This document shows positions 1 to 7,970 of a stretch of DNA of 64,000 bases, one piece after another; positions within the stretch are counted from its first letter, which is position 1, and the number at the start of each line of letters is the position of its first letter. The position numbers and the translations under genes were made by a program. Origin of the DNA: Corynebacterium timonense (GTDB lineage: Bacteria > Actinomycetota > Actinomycetes > Mycobacteriales > Mycobacteriaceae); the NCBI RefSeq assembly GCF_900105305.1, contig NZ_LT629765.1:558001-622000 (forward strand). The letters run 5' to 3'. Under the pieces are notes generated by a model. That model was not told the origin of the DNA and made no database searches. It was given only the letters and a program-made list of their open reading frames with translations.

Positions 1-4
1 CAAC

Positions 5-469
5 ATGTCCATCTTTGGCACCGCAAAGGAATTTTTCGGCCTCGGCCCCTACAACGAGGATGCGGCCTACTACGACGACGCTGACTACACCGACGGCGGC
101 TCCACCGCCTACGACCGCGCTCCGGCGCGCCCCTACTCCGAGGCCGCCCCGCGCGCCGACTACCGCGGTGACTACCCGCGCACCCTCGAGCCGGCGATTG
201 TTACCGCGACGCCGCGCAACTACAACGACGCCAAAGAGATCGGTGAGCCCTTCCGCGACGGCGACGCCGTGATCATGGACCTCAGTGACCTCGACGCCGC
301 CGACGCGAAGCGCCTTGTCGACTTCGCCGCGGGCCTGTGCTTCGCCCTGCGCGGCCGGATGCACAACCTGACCCGCGGCATGGATACCCCGCGCCGCGTC
401 TTCGCCATCACCCCCGAGAATGCGCCGTTCACTGCCTCCGAGCTGCAGCGCGCTGCGCGCCTGCGCTAG
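5..469 (+). CDS. sepF: Cell division protein SepF
   Basis: SepF binds FtsZ and the membrane and anchors the Z-ring in Gram-positive bacteria; actinobacteria lack FtsA and rely on it. The 154-residue protein starts MSIFGTAKEFFGLG, an amphipathic N-terminus that fits the membrane-binding helix. An acidic, tyrosine-rich linker covers about residues 15-60. The globular SepF domain fills about residues 62-150, with the core strand around AVIMDLS and the glycine-containing helix FAAGLCFALRG. Its place upstream of yggT and divIVA is the usual actinobacterial order. The ATG is only five bases into the window, so its ribosome binding site and promoter are not visible. Confidence 0.95.
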   Translation: MSIFGTAKEFFGLGPYNEDAAYYDDADYTDGGSTAYDRAPARPYSEAAPRADYRGDYPRTLEPAIVTATPRNYNDAKEIGEPFRDGDAVIMDLSDLDAADAKRLVDFAAGLCFALRGRMHNLTRGMDTPRRVFAITPENAPFTASELQRAARLR

Positions 470-620
470 GGGCCCGCTCCGGTTTTCTCGTCGGGCGGCA
501 CACGCACGGCCGTGCTTCCAGGTGCGCCTGGGGGCGCGGCCGTGCGCGTTGCACAGCGTGTCGGCGCGCCCCGCGCCGCGCCGGCCAGCACGCGGTTGTT
601 CCGCTGGGGTCGTGGGGCGG

Positions 621-626
621 TAGGCT
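621..626 (+). promoter_or_regulatory. Candidate -10 of yggT (leaderless)
   Basis: TAGGCT fits the corynebacterial TAnnnT -10 element and ends 6 bases before the GTG of yggT. Transcription would then start at or next to the start codon. No ribosome binding site is visible, which agrees with a leaderless mRNA. Confidence 0.45.
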
Positions 627-632
627 GGCCGC

Positions 633-938
633 GTGGCATTGTTTGGAGCAGCTATCTGCGCACTTATCGGCTTGTACACCACGGTGGTGGTGATCCGAAT
701 TATCGTCGAGATGATCCAGTCCTTCTCGAAGCAGTTTGCGCCGCCGCGCTGGTTCATGGTGGTGGCGGAGGCGATGTTCGTGGTCACCGACCCACCGGTC
801 ATGGCGCTGCGGCGCCTCATCCCTCCGCTGCGCCTGAGCGGGGGAGTGGGCCTCGACGTCAGCGTCATCGTGCTGTTTCTTATCCTGGCTATTGCCCAAG
901 TGTTGGCGCAGGCATTATTGGTGGTGCCCTTCCTGTAG
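633..938 (+). CDS. YggT family membrane protein
   Basis: A 101-residue integral membrane protein of the YggT family, with hydrophobic segments at about residues 2-25 and 75-100 and the family's PP-x-MALRRLIPP-type turn between them (DPPVMALRRLIPPLRLSGG). Its exact role is unknown; genetic linkage with sepF and divIVA throughout Gram-positives suggests a part in division or polar growth. Translation starts at GTG. There is no convincing ribosome binding site, but a TAGGCT element lies just upstream. The 163-base gap after sepF holds no other gene that I can see. Confidence 0.9.
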   Translation: MALFGAAICALIGLYTTVVVIRIIVEMIQSFSKQFAPPRWFMVVAEAMFVVTDPPVMALRRLIPPLRLSGGVGLDVSVIVLFLILAIAQVLAQALLVVPFL

Positions 939-1028
939 GCGGAAGGAAAACGCCGGTTTGGTTGCGTTGGGCTCACCCTCCGGTCGATAGTGAGGGTATA
1001 AATACACATAGCGCGGGGATGACTCGGC

Positions 1029-1034
1029 TACACT
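1029..1034 (+). promoter_or_regulatory. divIVA: Candidate -10 of divIVA
   Basis: TACACT in the sequence CGGCTACACTG fits the corynebacterial -10. It would give a leader of about 115 bases before the divIVA start. A second AT-rich element, GGTATAAAT, lies near 991 and could be another promoter. Neither has a clear -35. Confidence 0.4.
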
Positions 1035-1114
1035 GTCTGTTCACTACGCTCTGTTCAATAAGGAAAATACAACGAACTGTCTGGGCGCACCCCACACACT
1101 GGGTTTCGCCCGCA

Positions 1115-1132
1115 CACCCGTGGCAACGGGTG
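1115..1132 (+). other. Small hairpin in the divIVA leader
   Basis: CACCCGT, a GGCA loop and ACGGGTG make a 7-bp perfect stem about 20 bases before the divIVA start codon, just ahead of the ribosome binding site. It may protect the mRNA or affect initiation; this is inference from sequence only. Confidence 0.35.
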
Positions 1133-1154
1133 GGACAACATGAAGGGATCGCTC

Positions 1155-2138
1155 ATGCCGCTCACACCAGCAGACGTGCACAATGTCGCTTTTAGCAAGC
1201 CGCCCATCGGCAAGCGCGGTTACAACGAGGACGAGGTCGACCAGTTCCTCGACCTCGTTGAAGACACGCTTGCACAGCTGCAGGACGAGAACGACGAGCT
1301 GCGCGCTCGTGTAGAGGAGCTGGGGAAGGGCGGTCAACCGGCCGCGGCAGCCCCAGTGCGCGACAGCGGCGTGAACGAGGCCGCGATCCGCAAGGAGATC
1401 GAGCAGGAGCTGCGTTCCACCTACGAGCAGAAGCTACGCGCCGCGGAGGAGGCGAAAACCCGCGCGGAGAACGAGGCACGCTCTGCGAAGGACGACGCCA
1501 CCCGCGCCCGCAAGGAGGCCTCGGAGGCTGCGGAGAAGGCCCGCGCACAGCAGGCCCAGCCCGCCGCCGAGGCGCAGCCCGCCACACAGAAGGCGGATGG
1601 CGACGCCACGGCCGACACCCACGTCCAGGCCGCGAAGGTCCTCGGCATGGCCCAGGAGATGGCGGACCGCCTCACCTCTGAGGCGCAGGAAGAGGCCCGC
1701 TCCATGCTCGACGAGGCTCGCGGCGCCGCCCAGCGCCAGATCCAGGACGCAGAAAACCGCTCCCGCACCCAGCTCGAGGAGGCGGACAAGAAGGCCAAGC
1801 AGACCACCGAGCAGGCGGAGTCCCGCGCCCAGCAGCTCGTCAGCGATGCCGAGCGCACGGCCACCGAGACCACGAACGAGGCCAACTCCCGCGCCGAGGC
1901 TCAGATCCGCCAGGCGGAGGAGCAGGCGGCGAAGCTGCGCAGCGACGCCGAGCGCAAGCACACCGAGATCATGAACACGGTGAAGCAGCAGCAGAGCGCG
2001 CTGGAAAACCGCATCGGCGAGCTGCGCACCTTCGAGCGCGAGTACCGCACGCGCCTGAAGACCCTCCTGCAGTCGCAGCTCGAGGAGCTGGAAACCCGCG
2101 GCACATTTGCCCCCGGCAACTCCAACGACGATAAGTAG
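1155..2138 (+). CDS. divIVA: Polar growth scaffold DivIVA/Wag31
   Basis: DivIVA (Wag31) assembles at the cell poles and directs apical cell-wall synthesis in corynebacteria and mycobacteria; it is normally essential. The N-terminus [20 protein letters not shown] and the following [12 protein letters not shown] are near-identical to the mycobacterial Wag31 membrane-binding domain. Most of the remaining 327 residues are a long Ala/Glu/Arg-rich coiled coil interrupted by a Gln/Ala/Pro-rich spacer around residues 130-155. An in-frame ATG at 1140 exists, but GAAGGG at 1142-1147 is a good ribosome binding site for the ATG at 1155, and family alignment starts there. Its terminator has been split by the insertion sequence downstream. 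Confidence 0.95.
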   Translation: MPLTPADVHNVAFSKPPIGKRGYNEDEVDQFLDLVEDTLAQLQDENDELRARVEELGKGGQPAAAAPVRDSGVNEAAIRKEIEQELRSTYEQKLRAAEEAKTRAENEARSAKDDATRARKEASEAAEKARAQQAQPAAEAQPATQKADGDATADTHVQAAKVLGMAQEMADRLTSEAQEEARSMLDEARGAAQRQIQDAENRSRTQLEEADKKAKQTTEQAESRAQQLVSDAERTATETTNEANSRAEAQIRQAEEQAAKLRSDAERKHTEIMNTVKQQQSALENRIGELRTFEREYRTRLKTLLQSQLEELETRGTFAPGNSNDDK

Positions 2139-2164
2139 TGCGCCGCGCCGAAACTCCCCCGGAC

Positions 2165-2190
2165 TGAACTGCTCCCCATTAGTTGGACTG
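2165..2190 (+). repeat. Left terminal inverted repeat of the IS
   Basis: TGAACTGCTCCCC at the outer end, followed by AGTTGGACTG after four bases. It matches the reverse complement of the right end at 21 of 26 positions. The target repeat GAC precedes it. Confidence 0.88.
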
Positions 2191-2228
2191 AGAAATCAGT
2201 TGCTAACAACTAGTGGGGAGCATGTTCT

Positions 2229-2711
2229 TTGAGAGCACGTAGTTCGCTGAGTGAAGTTCAGCGTGAGCAGTTAGTCGACCTTTTCGAGCAGGGAATGGGT
2301 TCCCACGCCGCTTCTCGTGTTGTCGGTGTCTCGAGGGATACAGCGCGGACACTCTATCGCCGTTTCCAACTGCGTGGCAGGCTATGTCTCGTGGAGAAAC
2401 CGAACAAGCAGCGCTACTCCTTCGAGACGAAGAAGGAGGTTGTGGAACGTCATCTTGCCGGTGAGTCGAAGATGGATCTTGCCCGAGAGTTCAATCTTTC
2501 ATCCGACCAACTCGTCAAGGACTGGGTGATTAAGTGGCGCAAAGGCGGCGACGAGGCTCTGCGCCCGAAGCCGAAGGGCAGGCCGAAAGGTTCAGGCAAA
2601 CCGAAGGTGCTTTCTGAGGAAGAAAAGCTTCGCCGCCAGGTTGAACGGCTGGAAGCGGAAATCGCCTACTTAAAAAAACTGCGGGACTTGAGGAACCAGG
2701 GACACGCCTAA
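2229..2711 (+). CDS. IS3-family transposase ORFA (helix-turn-helix)
   Basis: ORFA supplies the DNA-binding half of the transposase. Two helix-turn-helix units are visible, at about residues 8-45 (GSHAASRVVGVSRDTARTLY) and 60-105 (AREFNLSSDQLVKDWVIKW). A basic KPKGRPKGSGKPK stretch follows, then a leucine-zipper-like end (EEKLRRQVERLEAEIAYLKKL). Translation appears to begin at TTG, 2229. Seven consecutive A residues at 2672-2678, within codons TTA-AAA-AAA, form an A_AAA_AAA slippery heptamer. A -1 shift there leads directly into the ORFB frame, so this frame probably also yields an ORFAB fusion. Confidence 0.9.
   Translation: MRARSSLSEVQREQLVDLFEQGMGSHAASRVVGVSRDTARTLYRRFQLRGRLCLVEKPNKQRYSFETKKEVVERHLAGESKMDLAREFNLSSDQLVKDWVIKWRKGGDEALRPKPKGRPKGSGKPKVLSEEEKLRRQVERLEAEIAYLKKLRDLRNQGHA
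2672..2678 (+). other. Probable -1 programmed frameshift site
   Basis: A run of seven A residues lies near the end of ORFA. Reading after a -1 slip continues through KTAGLEEPGTRLKAQ into the ORFB frame without a stop. This is the usual way IS3-family elements make the full transposase. Confidence 0.7.
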
Positions 2712-2749
2712 AAGCCCAGGCGATCGTCATCCTCAAGTCACACCACCGC

Positions 2750-3571
2750 TTGGAGTACCTCCTGGATGCGGCCGGCATGGCACGCTCGACATCCTTCTAC
2801 CACCAGAAACGACTCACCGCACCGGATAAACATGCCGAGCTCAAACAGGCGATCCGGGACAGTTTTAAGCGCAACAAACACCGCTACGGCTACCGGCGGG
2901 TACTGCTCGACCTTCGGAACCAAGGTTGGATAGTCAACCACAAACTTGTCTTAAAGCTCATGCGTGAGATGGGCTTGAAAGCCAAGATCCGCCAGCGCAG
3001 GCCCTACGTCTCCTACACAGGCACAACCAGTCACATCGCCGAGAACACACTCGAGCGCAACTTCACCCCGGATAAACCCAACTCTGTTTTCGTCAGCGAC
3101 GTCACCGAGTTCAAGGTCGCCGGCCGCAAGGTGTATCTCTCACCGGTGATGGACCTGTTCGACCGCGCAATCGTCGCCCACACAGTGGCCACATCGCCAA
3201 CCACAGCGTTGACCTCGGCCTCGTTGGCGCAGGCGATCGAAGCGTGTGCTCCAGAGCCGGGCTGGATGATCCACACCGATCAAGGATTCCAATACCAGCA
3301 CTCATCCTGGCGCACCCTGATTAGCCAGCACCATGGAGTCCAGTCAATGTCACGCAAAGGCAATTGCTACGACAACGCGGTCATGGAGAACTTCTTCGGC
3401 CACCTGAAAACCGAAATGTTCCACGGAGAAGTCTTCGACACCATTGAGCAATTCATCGCCGCGGTCGACGAGTACATCCAGTGGTACAACACGCAACGAC
3501 TCCAACAACGACTCAAGGGCCTGACCCCGATGCAATACCGGAATCAGACCCTTGAAACCCTAACCGCCTAG
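2750..3571 (+). CDS. IS3-family transposase ORFB (DDE integrase core)
   Basis: ORFB is the catalytic half of the transposase, with an HTH_21 segment at about residues 20-75 (RNKHRYGYRRVLLDLRNQGW) and an rve integrase core after residue 95. The DDE residues are visible in VFVSDVTEF, in WMIHTDQGFQY and in the glutamate of NAVMENFFGHLKTE. The signature SMSRKGNCYDNAVMENFFG and the C-terminal YIQWYNTQRLQQRLKGLTPMQYR are typical of the IS150 group. The first possible independent start is TTG at 2750. The frame is open back to the A7 slip site at 2672, so expression as an ORFAB fusion is more likely. Confidence 0.93.
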   Translation: MEYLLDAAGMARSTSFYHQKRLTAPDKHAELKQAIRDSFKRNKHRYGYRRVLLDLRNQGWIVNHKLVLKLMREMGLKAKIRQRRPYVSYTGTTSHIAENTLERNFTPDKPNSVFVSDVTEFKVAGRKVYLSPVMDLFDRAIVAHTVATSPTTALTSASLAQAIEACAPEPGWMIHTDQGFQYQHSSWRTLISQHHGVQSMSRKGNCYDNAVMENFFGHLKTEMFHGEVFDTIEQFIAAVDEYIQWYNTQRLQQRLKGLTPMQYRNQTLETLTA

Positions 3572-3579
3572 AATTAAAC

Positions 3580-3605
3580 CAGTCCAACTTTCGGGGGCCA
3601 GTTCA
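3580..3605 (-). repeat. Right terminal inverted repeat of the IS
   Basis: Read on the minus strand it begins TGAACTGGCCCCC and contains AGTTGGACTG, pairing with the left end. The target repeat GAC follows at 3606-3608. CGGGGG at 3592-3597 and CCCCCG at 3608-3613 also make a new junction hairpin. Confidence 0.88.
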
Positions 3606-3665
3606 GACCCCCGCGGCCGGGGGAGTTTTGTATGCGCCTGTGGCCGCCCGCGCGCCCGAGTGGGC

Positions 3666-3671
3666 TACACT
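3666..3671 (+). promoter_or_regulatory. ileS: Candidate -10 of the ileS leader
   Basis: TACACT in GGGCTACACTAAAC fits the corynebacterial -10 and would start the transcript just before the T-box stem I. No clear -35 is visible. It lies downstream of the IS, so ileS keeps its own promoter. Confidence 0.5.
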
Positions 3672-3675
3672 AAAC

Positions 3676-3905
3676 ACCGCATCCTTTGAGCACGCGTCGA
3701 TCCGGCCATCACCGGGGAGCGTTTCCGGAAGAACAGCCGCGCTGTCGTAGGCGGCCCAGTAGAACCGGACGTCACGGGGAGACGTCACTTCCTTCACCAC
3801 AAATGAAGCGGGGGCCCGGTACGGGCCCCAAGCAGGGTGGTACCGCGCGGCGCCTGCTGCGTCCCTGCACGAGTGCGGATACGTCTGTGAGTGAAGGAGA
3901 AGAAT
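3676..3905 (+). promoter_or_regulatory. Isoleucine T-box leader of ileS
   Basis: A tRNA-sensing T-box riboswitch. The T-box core AGGGTGGTACCGCG is at 3834-3847, with GTCCCT at 3861-3866 closing the antiterminator-type helix. A short stem I carries GGCC-ATC-ACCGGGGAGC, with ATC at 3708-3710 as the probable isoleucine specifier. A GC-rich stem, GGGGCCC-GGTAC-GGGCCCC, precedes the T-box. No terminator hairpin with a T-run follows, so control is probably at translation, as known for actinobacterial ileS T-boxes with an ultrashort stem I: uncharged tRNA-Ile would expose the ribosome binding site. The bases GTGAAGGA around that site are exactly complementary to TCCTTCAC at 3790-3797, a possible sequestering partner. 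Confidence 0.88.
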
Positions 3906-6900
3906 ATGTCGGACGTCGGCGGCGTGTACCCCAAGGTGGATATGACGGGCGGCAGCTCGAAGTTTCCCGAGATGGAGCGCGAGGTGCTCGCGTACTGGGG
4001 AAAGGACGGGACGTTTGAGGCGTCGTTACGCAACCGCGAAGGCGGCGACGAGTACGTCTTCAACGACGGCCCGCCGTTTGCCAACGGCCTGCCGCACTAC
4101 GGCCACCTGCTGACGGGCTACGTCAAGGACATTGTCCCGCGCTACCGCACGATGTCCGGCTACCACGTCCCGCGCGTGTTCGGTTGGGACTGCCACGGCC
4201 TGCCCGCCGAGCTCGAGGCGGAAAAGCAGCTGGGCATCACGGACAAGGGCGAGATCGAGTCCATGGGCTTGGACAAATTCAACGAGTACTGCGCCACTTC
4301 CGTCCTGCAGTACGCCGGTGAGTGGGAGGACTACGTCACCCGCCAGGCCCGCTGGGTCGACTTCGACAACGGCTACAAGACGATGGACCTGGACTACATG
4401 GAGTCCGTCATGTGGGCGTTCAAGGAGCTCTACGACAAGGGGCTGATCTACCAGGGCTTCCGCGTCCTGCCGTACTCCTGGGCGGAGCACACCCCGCTGT
4501 CGAACCAAGAGACGCGCCTCGACGACTCGTACCGCGACCGCCAAGACCCGACCGTCACGGTCACCCTGCCGCTAACCGGTCCGCGCGAGGGTTTCCCGGC
4601 GCACAAGACGTGGGCTGAGCACCCGGAGCTCGACGGCGCCGCCGCCATCGCCTGGACCACGACGCCGTGGACCCTCCCGTCGAACCTCGCCCTCGCCGTC
4701 GGCCCGGAGATCGAGTACTCCCTCGTCGAGGTCGGCGAGGACGGCGCGGAGGGTTTCGTCGGCGCGAAACTGTTGCTGGCCACCAACCTGCTCGGCGCCT
4801 ACGCAAAGGAGCTGGGGGAGGAGCCCGCCGTGCTGGCCACCTTTACGGGCTCCGAGCTGGAGGGCCTGGAGTACACACCGGTGTTTGACTACTTCGCCGA
4901 CCACGACAACGCCTTCATGGTGCTCGTTGCCGATTACGTCTCCACCGAGGACGGCACCGGCATTGTGCACCAAGCGCCCGCCTTCGGTGAGGACGATATG
5001 GCCACGACGCAGCAGTACGGCATCGACCTTGTCATCCCCGTCGACGCCGACGGAAAGTTCACTTCGCTCGTGCCCGAGTACGCCGGAAAGCTCGTCTTTG
5101 ACGCCAACCGCGACATCATCCGCGACCTCAAGGCCAAAAACCGGGTCCTGCGCGACCAGACGATCGTGCACTCCTACCCGCACTCCTGGCGCTCGGGCGA
5201 ACCGCTCATCTACATGGCGCTGCCCGCCTGGTTTGTCAAGGTCACCGACGTGCGCGACCGCATGGTCGAGCTGAACCAGCAGATCGAATGGATCCCTGGC
5301 CACATCCGCGACGGCCAGTTTGGCAAGTGGCTCGAGGGCGCGCGCGACTGGAACATCTCTCGCACCCGCTACTGGGGCTCGCCGGTTCCGGCCTGGGTCT
5401 CCGACAACCCGGAGTACCCGCGCGTGGACGTCTACGGCTCGCTCGACGAGCTGGAGCGGGACTTCGGCGAGCGCCCCGCCTCGCTGCACCGGCCCTACAT
5501 CGACGAACTCGTGCGCCCGAACCCGGACGACCCGACCGGGCGGTCCATGATGCGGCGCGTGCCCGACGTGCTCGACTGCTGGTTCGAGTCCGGCTCCATG
5601 CCGTTCGCGCAGTACCACTACCCCTTCGACAACGCCGAGGAGCACGACGCGCGCCAGCCCGCGGACTTCATCGTCGAGTACTCGGGCCAGACCCGCGGCT
5701 GGTTCTACGTCCAACACGTGCTGGCCACGGCGTTGTTCGACCGCCCGGCGTTTAAGAAGGTCGTCGCCCACGGCATTGTGCTGGGCAACGACGGGCTGAA
5801 GATGTCGAAGTCCAAGGGCAACTACCCGGACGTCAACGAGGTGTTTGACCGCGACGGCTCGGACGCCATGCGCTGGTTTCTCATGTCCTCGCCCATCCTG
5901 CGCGGCGGCAACCTCATCGTCACCGAGCAGGGCATCCGCGAGGGTGTGCGCCAGGCGCTGCTGCCGCTGTGGAACGCCTACAGCTTCCTGCAGCTGTACT
6001 CCTCCACGGAGGCGCGCTGGTCCACCGACTCCACCCACGTGCTCGACCGCTACATCCTGGCCAAGACCCACGACCTCGTCGCAGGCGTCGACGCCGCGCT
6101 GGCGGATACCCGCATCGCCGACGCCTGCGACGAGGTGCGCCAGTTCGCCGACACCCTGACCAACTGGTACGTGCGCCGCTCCCGCGACCGCTTCTGGGAG
6201 GGCCAGGAGGCGCACCCGGAGGCCTTTGACACCCTGTACACGGTGCTCGAAATCGTCGCGCGCGTGGTGGCCCCGCTGCTGCCGTACATCTCCGAGGTGA
6301 TCTGGCGCGGCCTGACCGGCGAGCGCTCCGTGCACCTCGCCGACTACCCCCAGGCCAGCGAGATCCCGGCCGACGACGACTTGGTCGCGGCCATGGACGC
6401 CACCCGTGCGGTGTGCTCCGCGGCCAGCTCGGTGCGCAAGGCGAACAAGCTGCGCAACCGCCTGCCGCTGCCGAAGCTCACGGTGGCGCTGCCGAACTCA
6501 GCGTCCCTCGCGGAGTTCGCGGCCACCATCCGCGACGAGGTCAACGTCAAGGACGTCGAGCTCACCGACGACGTGGACTCCGCGGGTTCCTTCGAGGTGG
6601 TCGTCAACGCGAAGGTCGCGGGACCGCAGCTCGGCCGCGACGTACAGCGCGCGATCAAGAACGTCAAGGCGGGCAACTACGTCCGTGAGGGCCACAACGT
6701 CGTGGTCGACGGCGACATCGTGCTCACCCCGGAGCTCTACACCGAGCGGCTGGTTGCGGAGAACCCGGAGTCTACCGCCCGCGTGAGCGGCGAGGGCGGG
6801 GTCGACGGATTGGTCGTCCTCGACACCACGGTGACCCCCGAGCTCGAGGCGGAGGGCTGGGCGGCGGACGTGATCCGTGGCCTGCAGGACGCCCGCAAGA

Positions 6901-7094
6901 GCGAGGATTTCGCGGTGTCCGACCGGATCTCGGTGGTGCTGAGCGTGCCGGACTCCAAACAGGAGTGGGCACGCGGGCATGCGCGGCACATCGCCGCAGA
7001 AACGCTGGCGACGTCCTTCGACGTGGTTGTCGGCGACACGCTCGAACACGAGATCGTGGAGGGCGTGACGGCCACCGTGGTGAAAAACGCGTAG
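3906..7094 (+). CDS. ileS: Isoleucyl-tRNA synthetase, eukaryal-like type
   Basis: Charges tRNA-Ile with isoleucine. The 1062-residue class I synthetase has the HIGH-type motif HYGH at residues 64-67 within [18 protein letters not shown], and KMSKS at 632-636. A CP1 editing domain lies between them, with the anticodon-binding domain after about residue 700. GLPHYGH and the [11 protein letters not shown] stretch mark the eukaryal-like IleRS type found in actinobacteria, the type generally linked to low mupirocin sensitivity. I chose ATG 3906 because GAAGGAG at 3893-3899 is its ribosome binding site; the earlier in-frame GTG at 3891 overlaps that site. Expression is likely controlled by the T-box just upstream. 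Confidence 0.97.
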   Translation: MSDVGGVYPKVDMTGGSSKFPEMEREVLAYWGKDGTFEASLRNREGGDEYVFNDGPPFANGLPHYGHLLTGYVKDIVPRYRTMSGYHVPRVFGWDCHGLPAELEAEKQLGITDKGEIESMGLDKFNEYCATSVLQYAGEWEDYVTRQARWVDFDNGYKTMDLDYMESVMWAFKELYDKGLIYQGFRVLPYSWAEHTPLSNQETRLDDSYRDRQDPTVTVTLPLTGPREGFPAHKTWAEHPELDGAAAIAWTTTPWTLPSNLALAVGPEIEYSLVEVGEDGAEGFVGAKLLLATNLLGAYAKELGEEPAVLATFTGSELEGLEYTPVFDYFADHDNAFMVLVADYVSTEDGTGIVHQAPAFGEDDMATTQQYGIDLVIPVDADGKFTSLVPEYAGKLVFDANRDIIRDLKAKNRVLRDQTIVHSYPHSWRSGEPLIYMALPAWFVKVTDVRDRMVELNQQIEWIPGHIRDGQFGKWLEGARDWNISRTRYWGSPVPAWVSDNPEYPRVDVYGSLDELERDFGERPASLHRPYIDELVRPNPDDPTGRSMMRRVPDVLDCWFESGSMPFAQYHYPFDNAEEHDARQPADFIVEYSGQTRGWFYVQHVLATALFDRPAFKKVVAHGIVLGNDGLKMSKSKGNYPDVNEVFDRDGSDAMRWFLMSSPILRGGNLIVTEQGIREGVRQALLPLWNAYSFLQLYSSTEARWSTDSTHVLDRYILAKTHDLVAGVDAALADTRIADACDEVRQFADTLTNWYVRRSRDRFWEGQEAHPEAFDTLYTVLEIVARVVAPLLPYISEVIWRGLTGERSVHLADYPQASEIPADDDLVAAMDATRAVCSAASSVRKANKLRNRLPLPKLTVALPNSASLAEFAATIRDEVNVKDVELTDDVDSAGSFEVVVNAKVAGPQLGRDVQRAIKNVKAGNYVREGHNVVVDGDIVLTPELYTERLVAENPESTARVSGEGGVDGLVVLDTTVTPELEAEGWAADVIRGLQDARKSEDFAVSDRISVVLSVPDSKQEWARGHARHIAAETLATSFDVVVGDTLEHEIVEGVTATVVKNA

Positions 7095-7107
7095 CACCCG
7101 TAGCACC

Positions 7108-7941
7108 ATGGCAGCGTGGGCGCCCGCGGGCGTGATGGTCCTTTCCGGCGCGTCGCTCTACGCCGGGGCGGCCATCGCCGTCGGGCTTTTCGACGCCTTC
7201 CCGCCCGCGCTCGTCGCATGGCTGCGCATCAGCGCCGCCGCGCTGATGCTTGTGGTGCTGCGCCGGCCCGCCCTGCGCGCGTTTATCGGGAGCGCCGGGG
7301 CGCGCGCCGCCGTGTTTGGCGCGTTCACGCTGGGCATGAACATGGCCTTCTACATGGCCATTTCGTCCATCCCGCTCGGCACCGCGGTGGCGGTGGAGTT
7401 CCTCGGTCCGGTGGCCGTGGCCGCTCTCGGGTCGCGGACGCTGCGGGACTGGTGTGCGCTCCTTGCGGCCGCGGCGGGCGTCTCCGTCATCTCCGGGGCA
7501 ACGTGGACCGATCACGCTTCCGGCATCGCGTGGGCGCTCGCGGCGGGGGCGCTGTGGGCGGGATACATCGTGACGGGGACGAAGATCGCCGCGCGTGGGT
7601 CGTCGACGGACAGCATCGCCGTGGGTTTTACCTGGGCGGCTATCCTTGCCGCTCCCGCGGCCGCGCTCCTGTGGCCGGCCGGAGCCATCGGCCACGACAT
7701 CGAGCCGCTGAGCTTTCTGGGGCTGTGGTTGGGGCTGGGCCTGCTGTCTGCGGCGGTGCCATACACGCTAGACCAAGTGGTGATGCGCCTGGCCGGGGCG
7801 TCGTATTTTGCGCTCCTGCAGGCGATCCTGCCGCTGGTCGCCGCGCTCATCGGCGCGGTGGCGCTGGGGCAGGTGCTCTCGCCGGGGGAGATGGTGGGCG
7901 TGGTGCTCATCGTGGCGGCGGTGGTGCTGCGGCGGCCGTGA
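7108..7941 (+). CDS. EamA-family (DMT) exporter, RhtA-like
   Basis: A 277-residue polytopic membrane protein of the drug/metabolite transporter superfamily, with about ten hydrophobic segments formed by two EamA repeats (roughly residues 5-130 and 140-275). MNMAFYMAISSIPLGTAVAVEFLGPVAVA is typical of the RhtA/YddG branch, known for amino-acid or homoserine/threonine export; the substrate here cannot be told. The ATG at 7108 lies 13 bases after the ileS stop, so it may be co-transcribed with ileS. The intervening sequence contains the direct repeat GTAGCACC twice. Confidence 0.88.
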   Translation: MAAWAPAGVMVLSGASLYAGAAIAVGLFDAFPPALVAWLRISAAALMLVVLRRPALRAFIGSAGARAAVFGAFTLGMNMAFYMAISSIPLGTAVAVEFLGPVAVAALGSRTLRDWCALLAAAAGVSVISGATWTDHASGIAWALAAGALWAGYIVTGTKIAARGSSTDSIAVGFTWAAILAAPAAALLWPAGAIGHDIEPLSFLGLWLGLGLLSAAVPYTLDQVVMRLAGASYFALLQAILPLVAALIGAVALGQVLSPGEMVGVVLIVAAVVLRRP

Positions 7942-7957
7942 GCCACAACTGCCGCGA

Positions 7958-7963
7958 TATTCT
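7958..7963 (+). promoter_or_regulatory. Candidate -10 of dinB (leaderless)
   Basis: TATTCT ends 7 bases before the ATG at 7971 and only 1 base before the in-frame ATG at 7965. If this is the promoter, the transcript starts at about the second ATG, which would make 7971 the true start. Confidence 0.45.
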
Positions 7964-7970
7964 CATGACT

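Larger units (their letters stand above)
2165..3605 (+). mobile_element. IS3-family (IS150-like) insertion sequence, 1441 bp
   Basis: The element has two overlapping-frame transposase genes. Its imperfect terminal inverted repeats match at 21 of 26 positions (2165-2190 and 3580-3605, both starting TGAACTG when read inward). It is flanked by the 3-bp direct repeat GAC (2162-2164 and 3606-3608). Length, ORFA/ORFB structure and a run of seven A before the ORFA stop are as expected for the IS150 group. Its base composition is visibly less GC-rich than the neighbouring genes, consistent with recent arrival. Both genes look intact, so the copy may be active. Confidence 0.93.
2151..3629 (+). terminator. 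divIVA intrinsic terminator split by an IS element
   Basis: AAACTCCCCCGG at 2151-2162 is the exact reverse complement of CCGGGGGAGTTT at 3617-3628, which is followed by T and then GTAT. With the IS and one copy of its 3-bp target duplication removed, the two arms form a perfect 12-bp stem with a 10-base loop and a T-rich 3' end, 12 bases after the divIVA stop. The IS entered the loop, so the arms are now about 1.45 kb apart. Confidence 0.8.

Noticed and set aside
470..632. Extra gene between sepF and yggT
   Set aside because: Several frames are open, but none has a binding site or coherent composition; treated as spacer with the yggT promoter.
2151..3628. 12-bp inverted repeats outside the IS as true transposon ends
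   Set aside because: They lie outside the GAC target duplication and rejoin into a terminator stem, so they are host sequence and not part of the element.
4572..6335. 587-codon minus-strand frame opposite ileS
   Set aside because: Antisense shadow of the synthetase gene with biased composition.
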